A DNA stretch of 64,000 bases from Stromatinia cepivora (taxonomy: Eukaryota; Ascomycota; Leotiomycetes; Helotiales; Sclerotiniaceae): NCBI GenBank assembly GCA_014898415.1, contig RCTD01000011.1, forward strand, positions 1,054,001 through 1,118,000. Reading direction: 5' to 3'. Below, one piece after another: positions 11,615-22,822 of the stretch. Both the position numbers and the translations under genes were made by a program. The notes beneath the pieces were generated by a model. That model searched no databases and was not told the origin of the DNA. It saw only the letters and a list, made by a program, of their open reading frames with translations. Position 1 is the first letter of the stretch, and every line of letters starts with the position of its first letter.

Positions 11615-13387
11615 TATTATTTAAAAGAGTTATATTAATATCCCTTTTTTTTTATTTAATTAATAAAAGTAATTACAAAATATAATATATTATTCAAGAA
11701 TATATACAATTAGAATAAAAAGGGTTTTATGATTGATTTAGGGAGGATTATAAAGAGGATAATGAATACTAGTGTATATAATCATAATAGAACTACAAAA
11801 GCTAAACAAAATGAATCGAGAGAGTTTATCATTTTTTTAGTATATATATATATCGATAATATAGCTATTCCATCTACTTTAATTTATAAAGAGGAATTTG
11901 AAGATCTATAGGATATATGGATTGATAAATAAGAATGAAGGATCAGGTTTATTTCGGAGCTTCAAATAATGGATAATCATCGAATATATTCAGCCTTATT
12001 TGACTTAATAAAATCTTTCAATATTATACTCATTCAAAAATAGGGAAAGGATATCATCTATTGATTATAAATAATCATTCTAATTATATGAATATAGAAT
12101 TTATATCGAAATACAACGAATTGAAGATTATTTTATTGATTCTCCTCTTTCATTTTATATATTGATTTCAATCTTTTGATATAAATTACTTCCTTCCCCT
12201 TTCAACGAATTATAATATAAAATTCAATAATCTAATATACAAAAACAAAAATATCATTGAAATATCGAAACATAATTTTTGAATGATATTTAAGGTTATT
12301 TGAATTCAATCTATTATTATTTATAATATCCTGAAATCTTTCGAAAAAGCCGATATTTATTCTATAAATAAGAATATTATTATTCGTAATATCGAACTAA
12401 AGCAAACCCTTACGCCATTTATATCAATACAATTTATAGGGAATAAAATAAAGATATTATATATAATTAAAACTCTTCGTTATTTCAAATTAGAGTTTTG
12501 TTTCAAATAAAATCTGTTACGAATCATGAACCACAAAAAGCTAACCACATGATACCTTTTATCTCCTATATCAATTTATGAGTTGATCATCTGTGCGTAT
12601 GTGTTACGAATCATACGATTTAGTATGGTAAAATGGTAACCCTAATAACGCATATACATAACCCTGTAGCCTACAAATGGGTATTTGTGTATATATATTT
12701 AATCGCTCCTTATGAGCCATAATTCTTCAATTGTAGATTCTAAAGAACATAATTGACCCTGTTTATTCAGCTCTACTACGACTCTTATACATCACAGAAT
12801 CCTAATATTATTTAAAAGCTTTTTAAGGCTGTATTTATATATATAATTAATACTAATATCCAATTATATAGAGCAAAAAATTTAGAAAAAGTTTTGAAGA
12901 TCAAAAAAAAAAAAAGAATCTATTTTAAATGTTTAAATCTAATAAAGGAAGAAAACGAAAATACTTTTTTATATTCCCCTTTATAAATCGAAAGAATTAG
13001 AATCTATTAATCGATGAAAACACTAACTATTGAACAAAAGAAGAAAACTAAGAAACAAAAGAAAATCGAAAAGAAAATTGAAAAGGAACAGAAAAATAAA
13101 ACGATTAAAGAAAGGATAATGTAAAGGGAAATCGATCATCAAATTGTATATAATATCAAAAAGGAAATAAAAAGAGTTCGAAAATCATTAATATTTCTTA
13201 TTAAAAAAGTATAAATAATTCAAAAATGTTTTTTTATTATAGATCTAGTATTCTAAGAAGTTATAAAGGATTACAATATTGTAGAGATTGATAAATTAGT
13301 AGTGAAAAAAGGAAAAGGGGTATTATATTCAAAGACCGGGCGATGTATCAAGGTTTCGTCGAAATTGAAAATGTAAAGGTTTTTTAA
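11615..13387 (+). pseudogene. Fot1-like transposase, catalytic and C-terminal remnant
   Basis: Continues the transposase after the Copia. Readable pieces are IIKRIMNTSVYNHNR (11747-11791), YIDNIAIPSTLIYKEEFEDL (about 11850-11911) and NNHSNYMNIEFISKYNELKI near 12070-12130, the equivalent of the V-D-G-H-x-S block of pogo/Fot1 enzymes. The C-terminal region near 12900-13200 is rich in lysine. It is interrupted by a solo LTR (12515-12796). Frameshifts and stops show it is inactive; the end at 13387 is approximate. Confidence 0.7.
12515..12796 (+). mobile_element. Solo LTR (TGTTACGAATC family)
   Basis: 282 bp from TGTTACGAATCATGAACC to GACTCTTATACATCACA, inserted in the Fot1 transposase. The flanking 5-mers are AAATC (12510-12514) and GAATC (12797-12801), a target duplication with one G-to-A change. 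The uninterrupted target is seen in the second Fot1 copy near 45660-45680. No internal region is present, so it is a recombined solo LTR. A relative, split by a Copia, lies at 44067-44180 plus 51785-51955. The sequence TGTTACGAATCAT occurs again inside it near 12602. Confidence 0.82.
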
Positions 13388-13499
13388 TTCTATAGAATAA
13401 TATTATATCTCTTTATTGCTCAAAAAGAATTGTAGCTTTATATCTTATAATTTATAATTAATATCGAATTTTGAAATGATCGTAGTAGGAATATGAGGG

Positions 13500-13541
13500 G
13501 CGTGCAAGATGTGGGGTCGTGCACGATGTAGGGAAATCGGT
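13500..13541 (-). repeat. Fot1-like copy 1, right terminal inverted repeat
   Basis: 42 bp, GCGTGCAAGATGTGGG...AAATCGGT, the inverse of 3903-3944 with one difference, followed by TA. Confidence 0.95.
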
Positions 13542-13543
13542 TA

Positions 13544-15568
13544 TCCATGAATATTTCTGGAATTCGAGTAGAAGCAAGGAAAAGTAGAGTTGAGTCAAGT
13601 TAGACCCATATCCAGTTTGTTGAGTTTATACAGTACTAGCATTGCTGATCTTGTGGAATCAAGATATCTATAATCAAGATAAGGATCGAATTTCAAATAA
13701 TTTAGCCACCGAAATGAATCTCGAAGCAAACATGCTCAATAACCCCTCACTACATGCAAGATTCGGGAGTGGACGTGAAATGAGTAAGTTAATTGTCTCT
13801 ATATTCTCCGACCACTGACAAACCAGGTTATACATATAGTGGATTACCAGTTTGTTAGAGTTTTATACTTTGTAGCCGCATGTGGGTAGTCCTCGGCCGT
13901 CTTTCACTCCCATTGATCAATGGACATCAGATGAGGACATCAGACGAAGACACCGCCGGCGGGGCCCGTCCATCTCCAAAGCTCAACAGCACAAGTACGG
14001 GTACCGGCAGTAAGGATTAGGGATCCTCTGTTCCGATGTGCCCGGATTGCCCCAGATGTCAATTGCTCTTCGTGCTCGAATAAAGAACTCAAAACTTAAT
14101 AACAGTTCATGTTTTCGGGCCGGCTGCTTTAAATCGCTTCGCGATGGGACCGATTCTCAACAGCAATCTTTGCATGAATTTATACTGGTGCGGTCAGGAA
14201 GTATGCAATGCATACAAAGTAGCAAATGCTCTGTGATGAGGGTAATCTAAGAAAGGTCATCCTGACCTTTAACCTCCACGTGTGATATTTGCAAACTTCC
14301 TAGCCACACTGATAACATTCTGGAAGATAACAGACGACTTTGACATTTTTTGCAAGACATATGATATTCTCATACCCATGGCCAAAGCACAAACGATTCA
14401 TGAGATAAGGAAGATCAAGTACAAAACAACTTCATGCTACTCAGGCTGGTTCTCTGAGCACGTCCATGACCATCTCCATATTCTTCTCGCTTTTAATAGT
14501 ATGTTTCGAATTCCTCTTGCCTGTCCCCCCGTCAAGTGTCAGTACAAGTCAACCCGCGATTCACAGGTCATGATGTGCTTACAATAAGTAATCAATAACA
14601 TCCAGCACCACTCAAAACCCCTGCCAAACAAGCACAAGATTACCGAGTGGTAATACCAACTCAATACCAATCATGCAGCCCCTGCCAAGCAAACACAGAG
14701 ATTACCGAGTGGTTTTGTGTAACACCCCCAGTAGCAAGATTCAGACCTCAACTTCCTGAATAAACATCAGAATCCAGATCTTCTCATTTGAGCAAGCAGT
14801 CCCGCCTTTATACTCCGCTAATATCGCGCTCTTCAATGAACTAAGCAAATACCTTCCTACATTTAGCCGCGGAGTGGTGTTCTGAAATCATATCGTAAAA
14901 CTATCCAGCCATTCCCCAAAATGCTACAAAAGCTTCCGTCGCCAACAAGGCGATAGGGCCGGGATTGACGATAGCAACATATGTGACAGCTCATAGGAAT
15001 CAACTCACGAATAAACATCTCTCTCAAGTTCAACAATCTCCCTCAAACTCCCAAAATCGAGTTTGTCTATCAGGCTTTAAAAGTTGTGCGACGGGGGGAA
15101 GAACATTGTGTAATTTAATTTCCTTCCAATTCAATATATTATGATTTGAAAAGATTTGATAGTGGGTTCGCTCATCCCAGAAAGAGTTTCTGAGATCATT
15201 TATTCCTTCATTCCCAGATATTCGTGTTTGCCTTGATGCATTTCGTTTATCCATCCATGTATTTTATTATCCATGATACGTCAATAAATGCCTTTGTTCA
15301 TTTATCCGTTCATTCATTCATTCATTCATTCATTTGTCCATACGTCTATCTATCCTTTTATCCATCCACCCATTCATTCCTCCATCCATCCATCCTTTCA
15401 TTCATATCTCCATCCATCTATCCACCCATCCACCCCTCCACCCCCATCCCCTCATAATCATCTCCCCTTCATACCCAAAAGCACCCCCGCCGCCGCCAAA
15501 ACCTCCCCATCCACAACCCTCGCCACCCTCGCGAAGCCCTACAACCCAAAAGAATTAGCATCAGCCCA
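13544..15568. other. Mostly non-coding stretch right of the transposon block
   Basis: Normal GC content returns here. Small frames exist (for example 14282-14587, 101 codons), but none shows a domain or splice structure I can support. A pair of imperfect direct repeats lies at about 14627-14655 and 14684-14717 (CCCCTGCCAAACAAGCACA, then ATTACCGAGTGGT). The right part is a CATT/CATC microsatellite. Confidence 0.5.
15296..15445. repeat. CATT/CATC microsatellite
   Basis: Imperfect tetranucleotide runs (CATTCATTCATT..., then CCATCCATCCATCC...) make all three frames open on the plus strand. The apparent H/S/P-rich proteins there are artefacts. Confidence 0.85.
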
Positions 15569-16159
15569 TCAAACACCCATTCTACTCCAGGCTTGCTTGG
15601 CACCTACCAGTAAAATCCTCGCCTCCGCCACCCTATTTCTCTCCACTAAGTCTTCCAAAAGCTTCTTGGTTCTTGAGTATCTAGCAATGATACTGCCAGG
15701 GTTATTGCAAGGTAACTCGTTGACAAAATGCTGGTTGTACTGATCTTTGATATCTTCGTAGGTGCGAGCTCGAGAAAGATGTGGCTGATATCTGAGGTTG
15801 TCTACTGCGGTTTGCCCTAGGGATATTGTGTTAGTTAGATGATTTTCAGAAAGCACATTAGCATGCTTTTTGGGGCAGACTGAAGGGTGGAAATATGAGA
15901 AAGGAGAGCTGATCGAAGGCCAGTATCGTGATAATATAATAAATCACCCAATAGCCTATCATCCTGACAATCTATACACATGAAACTGAGATAGATAGTC
16001 TAACCCCAACCCTGGACCCGTATAAAGGTAAAAATAACACTTCAGGTAAAATGCGAACTTACATGCATAACCCTGAGCATAACGATGCAAATCCCAAGCC
16101 TCCAGGGAGGTAACCCTATTGGGATGAATATAGGTTGTCGGTGGTAATACCATCTTCAC
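15569..16159 (-). CDS. Small hypothetical protein, 114 aa
   Basis: Two exons, 16159-16063 and 15816-15569, joined across an intron of 246 nt (GTAAGT ... CCCTAG). Spliced length is 345 nt, exactly 114 codons plus stop. The protein has no signal peptide or membrane helix. The N-terminal part reads MKMVLPPTTYIHPNRVTSLE and the C-terminal half is a predicted amphipathic helix pair (RTKKLLEDLVERNRVAEARI). I do not recognise a family. The phase match, good donor and acceptor, and ordinary codon use favour a real gene. The intron is long for this window. It lies between the CATC microsatellite and the 139-bp minisatellite, with no neighbour suggesting a role. Confidence 0.65.
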
Positions 16160-16399
16160 AATGAAAATGATTTAAAGAGTAGAATGTTATAGAAGAGAAT
16201 TATTGCAAAATCTTAATTATCTGCTTGTCTGTCTGTCTTTCTGTCTGTCTCTCTTTTTGTCTTCCTAAGTGTCCTGTTCAAACTCCATACAAAATACCCT
16301 CAAAAAATAAGTTTTCCCACCTTGGTGAAGTGAATATTCGAAACCTCCTCCTCACCCCCTCGGTTAGTATCCGAGGAAAACCAAAAGAAAACCAAAACC

Positions 16400-17348
16400 A
16401 ACTATACTAAGACGATATGAGATAATTATTCTTTCAACATCCTTATCACTATTATATCTCGAAGATATCTAATTTATATACTAAAGATATTAATTGAACA
16501 ATATAGAACTATTTAAGTAAATAATATTTGATAGAAATAATAAGATTAAGATAATATGAGATAATTATTCTTTCAACATCCTTATCACTATTATATCTCG
16601 AAGATATCTAACTTATATACTAAAGATACTAACTGAATAATATAAAATCATCCAAACAATAATATCTAATAGAAATAATAAAGCTGAAATAATATAAAAT
16701 AGTTATTCCTTCAATATCCTTATCATTATTATATCTAATTTAAATACTAAAGATATTAATTGAACAATATAGAACTATTTAAACAAATAATATTTGATAG
16801 AAATATTAAGATTAAGATAATATAAGATATTATTCTTTCAACATCCTTATCACTATTATATCTCGAAGATATCTAATTTATATACTAAAGATATTAATTG
16901 AACAATATAGAACTATTTAAACAAATAATATTTGATAGAAATATTAAGATTAAGATAATATAAGATATTATTCTTTCAACATCCTTATCACTATTATATC
17001 TCGAAGATATCTAACTTATATACTAAAGATACTAACTGAATAATATAAAATCATTCAAACAAATAATATCTAATAGAAATAATAAAGTTGAGATGATATA
17101 AGATAATTATTCTTTTAATATCCTTACCATTATTATATCTTAAAAATATCTAATTTATATATTAAAGATATTAATTAAATAATGTAAAATCATCTAAACA
17201 AATAATATCTAATAAAAATAACAAGATTGAGACGATATAGAATAATTATTCTTTCAACATCCTTACCATTATTATATTTCGAAAATATCTAATTTAAATA
17301 CTAAAGATACTAACTGGACAATGTAGAACCACCTAAGCAAGTGGGATT
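16400..17348. repeat. AT-rich minisatellite, about 139-bp unit, seven copies
   Basis: Anchored on CTTTCAACATCCTTA, copies start at about 16431, 16570, 16709, 16835, 16973, 17112 and 17251, giving periods of 139, 139, 126, 138, 139 and 139. Each unit contains TATATCTCGAAGATATCTAA, a near palindrome. Copies differ mainly by C/T and G/A. The last copy ends in a GC-richer version of the unit (CACCTAAGCAAGTGGGATTG), which may be closest to the ancestral sequence. Confidence 0.93.
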
Positions 17349-17802
17349 GGGTAGAAACACCCTTGTTGTTTCTTGTTTCATTGTAAGAACTTACTATTGT
17401 GTATCCATCACAAGAGGGATTGCCCAGCCCAAAAAATATATAGAAAACTTCAAAAATTTCCATCACCTTGGTTAAAATGAAAATTGGACTACCATACCGG
17501 AGTAGGTCCGATTGCCCTGCCTGCTCGGCAGCTGGTATTCTAGTAGCATTTTCCATATTACACAGCTCACTCCCTTATAACACTCCAGCTCGATTTCAAG
17601 CACACAGCAACCCTAACTTAAGAATATATGTCCCATAAATATTCCCATTCCAGTATATAGCGCCAGACAAACGCCATGAATGCCCATAGCCATGCCCGTG
17701 CCAGTTTTGATATCCATATCCATACCCATAAATTAAGTTTCTCTATTCCACCTGCACACATACCTCCAAAGCTGCCCGCCGCTCACGAAAGACGCCATCA
17801 CC
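17349..17802. other. Short intergenic region before the Bre2 stop
   Basis: No gene seen. It holds the 3' flank of the Bre2 gene. Confidence 0.5.
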
Positions 17803-19579
17803 TTACTCATCATCCTGCACCAACTCCTTGATCTCCCCACCAGCATCACCACCTCCCAAACCCCCACCGTTCGCAGCCCCTCCATTAGCAAATTGTAAAT
17901 CCCTCTTTTTACCCTTCCCACTATCCCCTCCATCTCTGATCCAGAAATCAACTTCATCGACAATATCATAAAGAATATCCTCTACAATTTGTTCATCATA
18001 TCGATCGCTCGCTGCTCTAATTTTGGGGAGAGAGGATTCATTCTCATTTATCATATCCACATCATTGTCTTCTGTACTTGAACCTGGTGGGGGATACCAC
18101 CATTGAGGACCGAAGTTGACTTCTGCTGCACCACCGCGGAAGACTGATACGGCGGGGAAATAACCAAGCATACCATCATCTAGGCCCTCCCTAGCACCGA
18201 CTTGGGGTTGTGGTTTCGAGGCGGGTGGGAGGAAAGATAGAAGATCCGTAAACGGTGTTCCAATTAACTTTCCATTTTTGTAGACTTTAATAGACGAGTG
18301 TGGCAGAGTGCGGAGAGCAGGCACAGGGTGAATTGGGCCTGGATCTTGACTTGTAGATGCGACACCTCCGGTCGATGATATGACTGGTGATGGGTTCATG
18401 AGTTCTTCTAGTTCCTTGCAAGTGGAGTATTCAATCTGTTCGAAGTAGAGGTGGGTTTTGAAGCGGATAGGTACTCGATCTCGTATCATATCTGCTCGTT
18501 CCATTCCACCGTCATCTTCATCAGTTAGATCAACTGCTGGGTTATAATTTCCTTCGACGACTTTTCGATGCAACTTTTCAGATGGTAGGTTAATTTCTAG
18601 CCCAATAACATCTCCTTCATGTATCGATTCTCCTGCCGGAAAAAAGTCCTTGGGTCGAGACATCCATACTTTTTGTCCAGCCACATCCCGGATACCATAA
18701 CTATAGGCATCAAATCCGACTGGTGCATCTTGAGCTGCTTCTCTTCTTGCGAATCCCATACGAACGTGACCATGCGACTCTTGCGCTGGCTCTCCTACTT
18801 TAGGTTTTGGTACACCACTTGTAATCTTGCACTCCCAATACCAACGACCCTCCCTTATGCCCACATTAGCCTTTGCCATTCTGAACCCCTTGTCGGTTGT
18901 AATATGTCTCGCCGTTTCATCCATCATCATATGAGGAGCCGAATCTTCAAAACTTAATCGAGCACCAAAAGGTTCCGTTTCTGTTTGTCTATAGTAAAGA
19001 ATGGAAGGGAAAGTCGGATCTGCTATACCGCGAGTATATCGGAAGTTCTTTTTGTTATATACGCTATCTACATAAGCCTATGTTTCAATACCAGTATGTG
19101 TTGAAAACTTACTGATCGGTAGTCTCGTGGAATTGAATCTCAGTACCATCTGGCGCGATCTTGGTATGTGAAGGAACGAGAGTTGGTCCACGAGGAGCTT
19201 CAAAATCTGGTAGTTTCGGCGGAGGGATCTTGTATCGGAGAGGAGTAATGCAGTTGATTGTGGCTTTCTTCTTATTGGAAGAGCTTGATCTTGGATCGGG
19301 TGTAGCTCTTGCACTCCCTTCTGGCGCAAGTGATCCAGCTTTCGATTCCCTTTTCTTCAACGATTCTTTTTTAGCCCTCGAAGCTCGTTCGCGGGTGCCA
19401 CCTGGTGTTTCATCTCCAGTCTTTTGAACTTTGAATTCTGGATTGAGGGGTGACGATACTGCAGGTTGATGATCATCTTCTAGAGCGCGCTTTTGCGCAA
19501 ATGCTGATAATGGCGGAAGGATTGGTGTATTTGCTGAGGGTATAGAGCCCCTTCGTGGCGATTGTCCGTCAACTGACAT
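17803..19579 (-). CDS. BRE2: COMPASS subunit Bre2/Ash2-like (SPRY domain)
   Basis: Nuclear subunit of the Set1/COMPASS histone H3 lysine-4 methyltransferase, where Ash2-type proteins bind the Swd1/RbBP5 subunit and stimulate methylation. Exons 19579-19113 and 19063-17803 join across a 49-nt intron to 575 codons. The N-terminal 155 residues are disordered, with basic KKES/KKKA patches that may act as a nuclear signal. The SPRY domain begins near HVYNKKNFRYTRGIADPTFP (residue 156) with the hallmark EGRWYWECKI at about 227. It continues through GFDAYSYGIRD, EGDVIGLEINLP, IKVYKNGKLIGTPF and GYFPAVSVFRGG. The C-terminal SDI-like segment (EDILYDIVDEVDFWIRDG) is the part that binds Dpy30/Sdc1 in known family members. 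The acceptor at 19064 was chosen because it restores the frame; the upstream AG gives a stop. Confidence 0.93.
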
Positions 19580-20262
19580 TTTTATATCCTGCGATCAAGC
19601 ACAATGGTGGTTCAAAAAAAAGGGAAGTATGATTTGAATGAATTACTGATTTTGCGAATCTAGAAATCTTGAAGCTAGAAATCTTGAAGCTATTACCACT
19701 GATCTGATTGTGCACGGACCAATAGAGCTAAATCTCTTACCCCACACCAGAAGCTAACCTCCCTCGGCAGTTAGGGCCCAGATTTCTGACTTCAGGTTTA
19801 TTGATCGGTCACTGGTTCACTAGTGAAGAAGATGATAAGCCTTGCAATTTTCTCTTATAATTGGTGTTGTCTAGCAACATAAGTAATGCTAAGTCCTTTG
19901 GCGTTAACTAGATATGAAATCCTCCCATAAAACTCGCTGTCCCTTCCCACTATCCCTTCCCCCCATAAACTTAACGTTGACGCAGCTCTACTGCACAATT
20001 TCTTTATTGTCAATGTTGGGTTGATATAGACTTCCACTATTAGTGGATCTCTATAAGTCCATATTAGACAACATGTATTAAGATTCCTCGATGTATCAGC
20101 GCATCAAACCCTCATAACCCTATATCATACCATTCAAAAGAACCCACACCTCCAGGCACATTAGCGCATCAAGTTGTTCATATCTCACGGTATGTGGTTT
20201 TCGAAAGCGCAGGTCATATGAAGGAGATACCATACCTACGGAAATAGATAGAGTGTAAGTGA
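19580..20262. other. Intergenic region
   Basis: No gene seen. A 15-bp tandem duplication AGAAATCTTGAAGCT occurs at about 19663-19692, in the upstream region of the Bre2 gene. Confidence 0.5.
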
Positions 20263-21637
20263 TCATGTTATGTATGCAATCGACATAACGTCCTGGCCAT
20301 CGTCGTCCTCGTCGTCCTCGTCGTTGTCATCAGCCTCATTCCCCGAATCTTCCTCGTCATCGCTAACTGGATCTGGTACATATTTGATTGGTTTGAGATT
20401 CTCGAGCTTTTGAATTCTGGTAGACTTTCTCGCTGGGGTTGAAGGGAGTTGTGTAAAGACCTTTGAATGCGGTCAGAAAAGTATAAAAGGGATGTACTCA
20501 TATGATCGTGAACTTACCACAGGGGGTGCTACTGGCGTTGTCAATTTCTTTATCAAAAACTGCTCGAAATTTTTGAATTCTGTTTCAGTCAGAGTTTTGT
20601 CAAGCTCCAAAGTCCAGTGCTTCGAAACGGTAACCTTTTTAAGGTCATGGAGGCTAATGAGTTTATCGAAACCATTGCTTTTATTGAATTTTCGAATGCT
20701 GTTGTCGGCTTGATGCAGACGCTGTACTTTACGATGATAGTATGTCGGCTGGCCGTCAGATACACACGAGCGCTGCAATACAATTTCCAGAGTCTCAAGG
20801 TGTGCGCAAGAGGCGAGTAGTCCAAAAATAAATGAATCCTTGGAATAAATACCACTCCACTCGCATTTGAGATTGCGGGCATTCTGAATCAAAGTTTGTT
20901 TGCTTTCTCTGAGAAGCTTAATGGTGGTAGCACTCAGGTTGAAAGTATTCTTCCAAAAAAACTGCACACATTCCGCGTTAATATAGCGGCAAGATGCTAC
21001 AAGACCCAGCGCAAGACCCGGTTGCTTGCAACCTTCGTCAAAGGGAAGATTACTGGGTATTAAGCCAGAATATGAAATCAATGCGAACTCGTAAATTTTG
21101 TATCGCAACTCGATAGGAAGCTTCTTGAGTCGAAAGACTTTTCCACCTGCAGTGCAACCGTCAATTATGTCCGTGTGAAGCATGTGCCATTGAAAGCGGA
21201 GTCAAATACATACTTGCGGCAAAGACAGCTCTATCCAACTTCATTGTGATATCTCCCAAAGACTTCTGGCTAGCTTCGAAAACATTGACGCTTTCCGGGT
21301 GGGAAGCCATTCTCGCCTCATTTTCCTCCGAGCAAAGGTCTTCATGCGAAATGGTATTGAGGTTAACGGCCTCATATTTGCCGTTACCAAGTTTGCGCAT
21401 CATCCACAACCCATCCTCGATATCGTCACTTTCCAAAGTAACAGTCTTATAGATCCGATCAACAGGATTTGTTACAGTGGGCTCATGTGCCTCTGGCTGA
21501 GGAGCTTCTTCATTGGGGTTGACGGTATTCTTCTTCTTAGTAGACAGCTTCGACTTTGTGGCCTTGGTCGTCTTGGTTGTAGCCTTTCCTTTGGGTCCAG
21601 GCGGTACTAGTCTAGCCGTTCTTTTGGAGTGAGACAT
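20263..21637 (-). CDS. 2EXR/F-box-like domain protein with acidic tail
   Basis: Three exons, 21637-21214, 21146-20518 and 20460-20263, joined across introns of 67 and 57 nt (both GTA-AG donors) to 416 codons. The N-terminus is lysine and threonine rich (GKATTKTTKATKSKLSTKKK), consistent with a nuclear signal. Residues 143-164 contain FRLKKLPIELRYKIYEFAL, the signature of the fungal 2EXR/F-box-like family, followed by the usual helical region with conserved cysteines (LGLVASCRYINAECVQFFW). The last exon is strongly acidic (SDDEEDSGNEADDNDEDDED). Such proteins are very numerous in Leotiomycetes and mostly uncharacterised. If the motif acts as an F-box, the protein would link Skp1 to a substrate, but this is not shown. 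Confidence 0.82.
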
Positions 21638-22822
21638 GATGAACTGGCCACTGTAAGTAGCATTAGCAAAGCCAAAGGATACAAGTGATGAGAATGTGTT
21701 GCTTGAGATCGAATGTGGTCACCTGTATTCGTACATTTCTTTTATCAGGAAGCTACAAGAGTTTCTGGGAAGCACATCCCATCAGATTGATATCAATTCT
21801 GGGTACAAGGATAAAAAATCAAAAACTCGCAGTGTAAAAAGGGTTTGCACGAAGGGGAGTGTAGAATCTGAATAGAGAAAGGAATTCGAAACAGGACAAA
21901 AATACTCACATAAATCTTTAAAGGTCGATACTGAAATAGAAAATACGTACTCTCAGACCCTGACAATGTAGTTGAAAAGAAGTAGAGAGGATCCAGTTGA
22001 TGATAATCAAAGACCCAATATCAATATCAATAGAAAGAAATGAAGAAAGAAAGCAACTTTTTATTGATTAAGATGGCGGTTGTGGAAAAGAAGGAGGGTG
22101 GTTGTCGGAAAGAGGAAGGAGGGAGGAGGTTATTGTATTGTGTTGTGTTGTAAGGTTGAAGGAGTTCAAAAGTAAATTGATGTGATTTAAATAAACTCCA
22201 ATCTGCCTGAAATTTTAAGCGCACTTGTTGCGCGCTGTATTGGTGAATTTATTTATTGCACTAACCAAGAGAATACGTGGAGGGGACTTTGCTACCTAAT
22301 AAGAGAAAAAGAAAGAAATAGTCCAGTTAAAATGGTTCATTGCTTCCATTGAAGCTCATGGAATCAAAATTACCGAATTAGGCGATTATGAGAATTTTAG
22401 ATACAAAGTACCTAGGTACCTATCAAATGGTAGGTATGACATGACATTTTACCGTTATTGATTCCTGATACATGATTGAAATCTCTGCGCAAAGTACCGT
22501 ATGAAGTTCAAGAAAGCAAAACCTTGAAGTAACTGAGTAATCAACAGTAATACGATCAATAATACTTTTCACAAGAACCTCATCTCAAGTTACATAGAAG
22601 GCGAATAGAGACGAAGAATATTCATTTTATTACTACAAATATGAATACAAGAACTTTGATGAAGATATGGGTATACTTTTTGTTTTTAAAATTTATCATA
22701 ATTCTCTGCTTTTAACCCAAATGCAACACCACATGCACCTCTTCTACATTCTTTTAATACACAAGTCCACTATTTCTGTATCAGTACATATCATTTATAT
22801 CAGGATCGAAGCAAAGCAAAAC
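21638..22822. other. Intergenic region
   Basis: Upstream region of the 2EXR gene and 3' flank of the Arp9 gene. Purine/pyrimidine-biased stretches are present (22050-22130). No gene seen. Confidence 0.5.

Larger units (their letters stand above)
3903..13541 (+). mobile_element. Fot1/pogo-like DNA transposon, copy 1, with nested insertions
   Basis: The element is bounded by 42-bp terminal inverted repeats and a TA on each side (3901-3902 and 13542-13543), the target of the Tc1/mariner superfamily. Removing the nested Copia (4446-11609 plus one 5-bp duplication) and the solo LTR leaves about 2.2 kb, matching the second copy at 44924-47109. The transposase region is on the plus strand: a helix-turn-helix N-terminal part lies left of the Copia and the DDE part right of it. 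Stops and TA-rich codons throughout show it is dead. The left flank is ordinary DNA ending at 3900 and the right flank resumes at 13544. Confidence 0.88.

Noticed and set aside
15224..15743. Three overlapping plus-strand frames rich in H, S, P, I
   Set aside because: They are produced by the CATT/CATC microsatellite and overlap the antisense of the 114-aa gene.
16400..17348. CRISPR-like array
   Set aside because: Units are contiguous 139-bp copies without unique spacers, and the genome is eukaryotic; it is a minisatellite.
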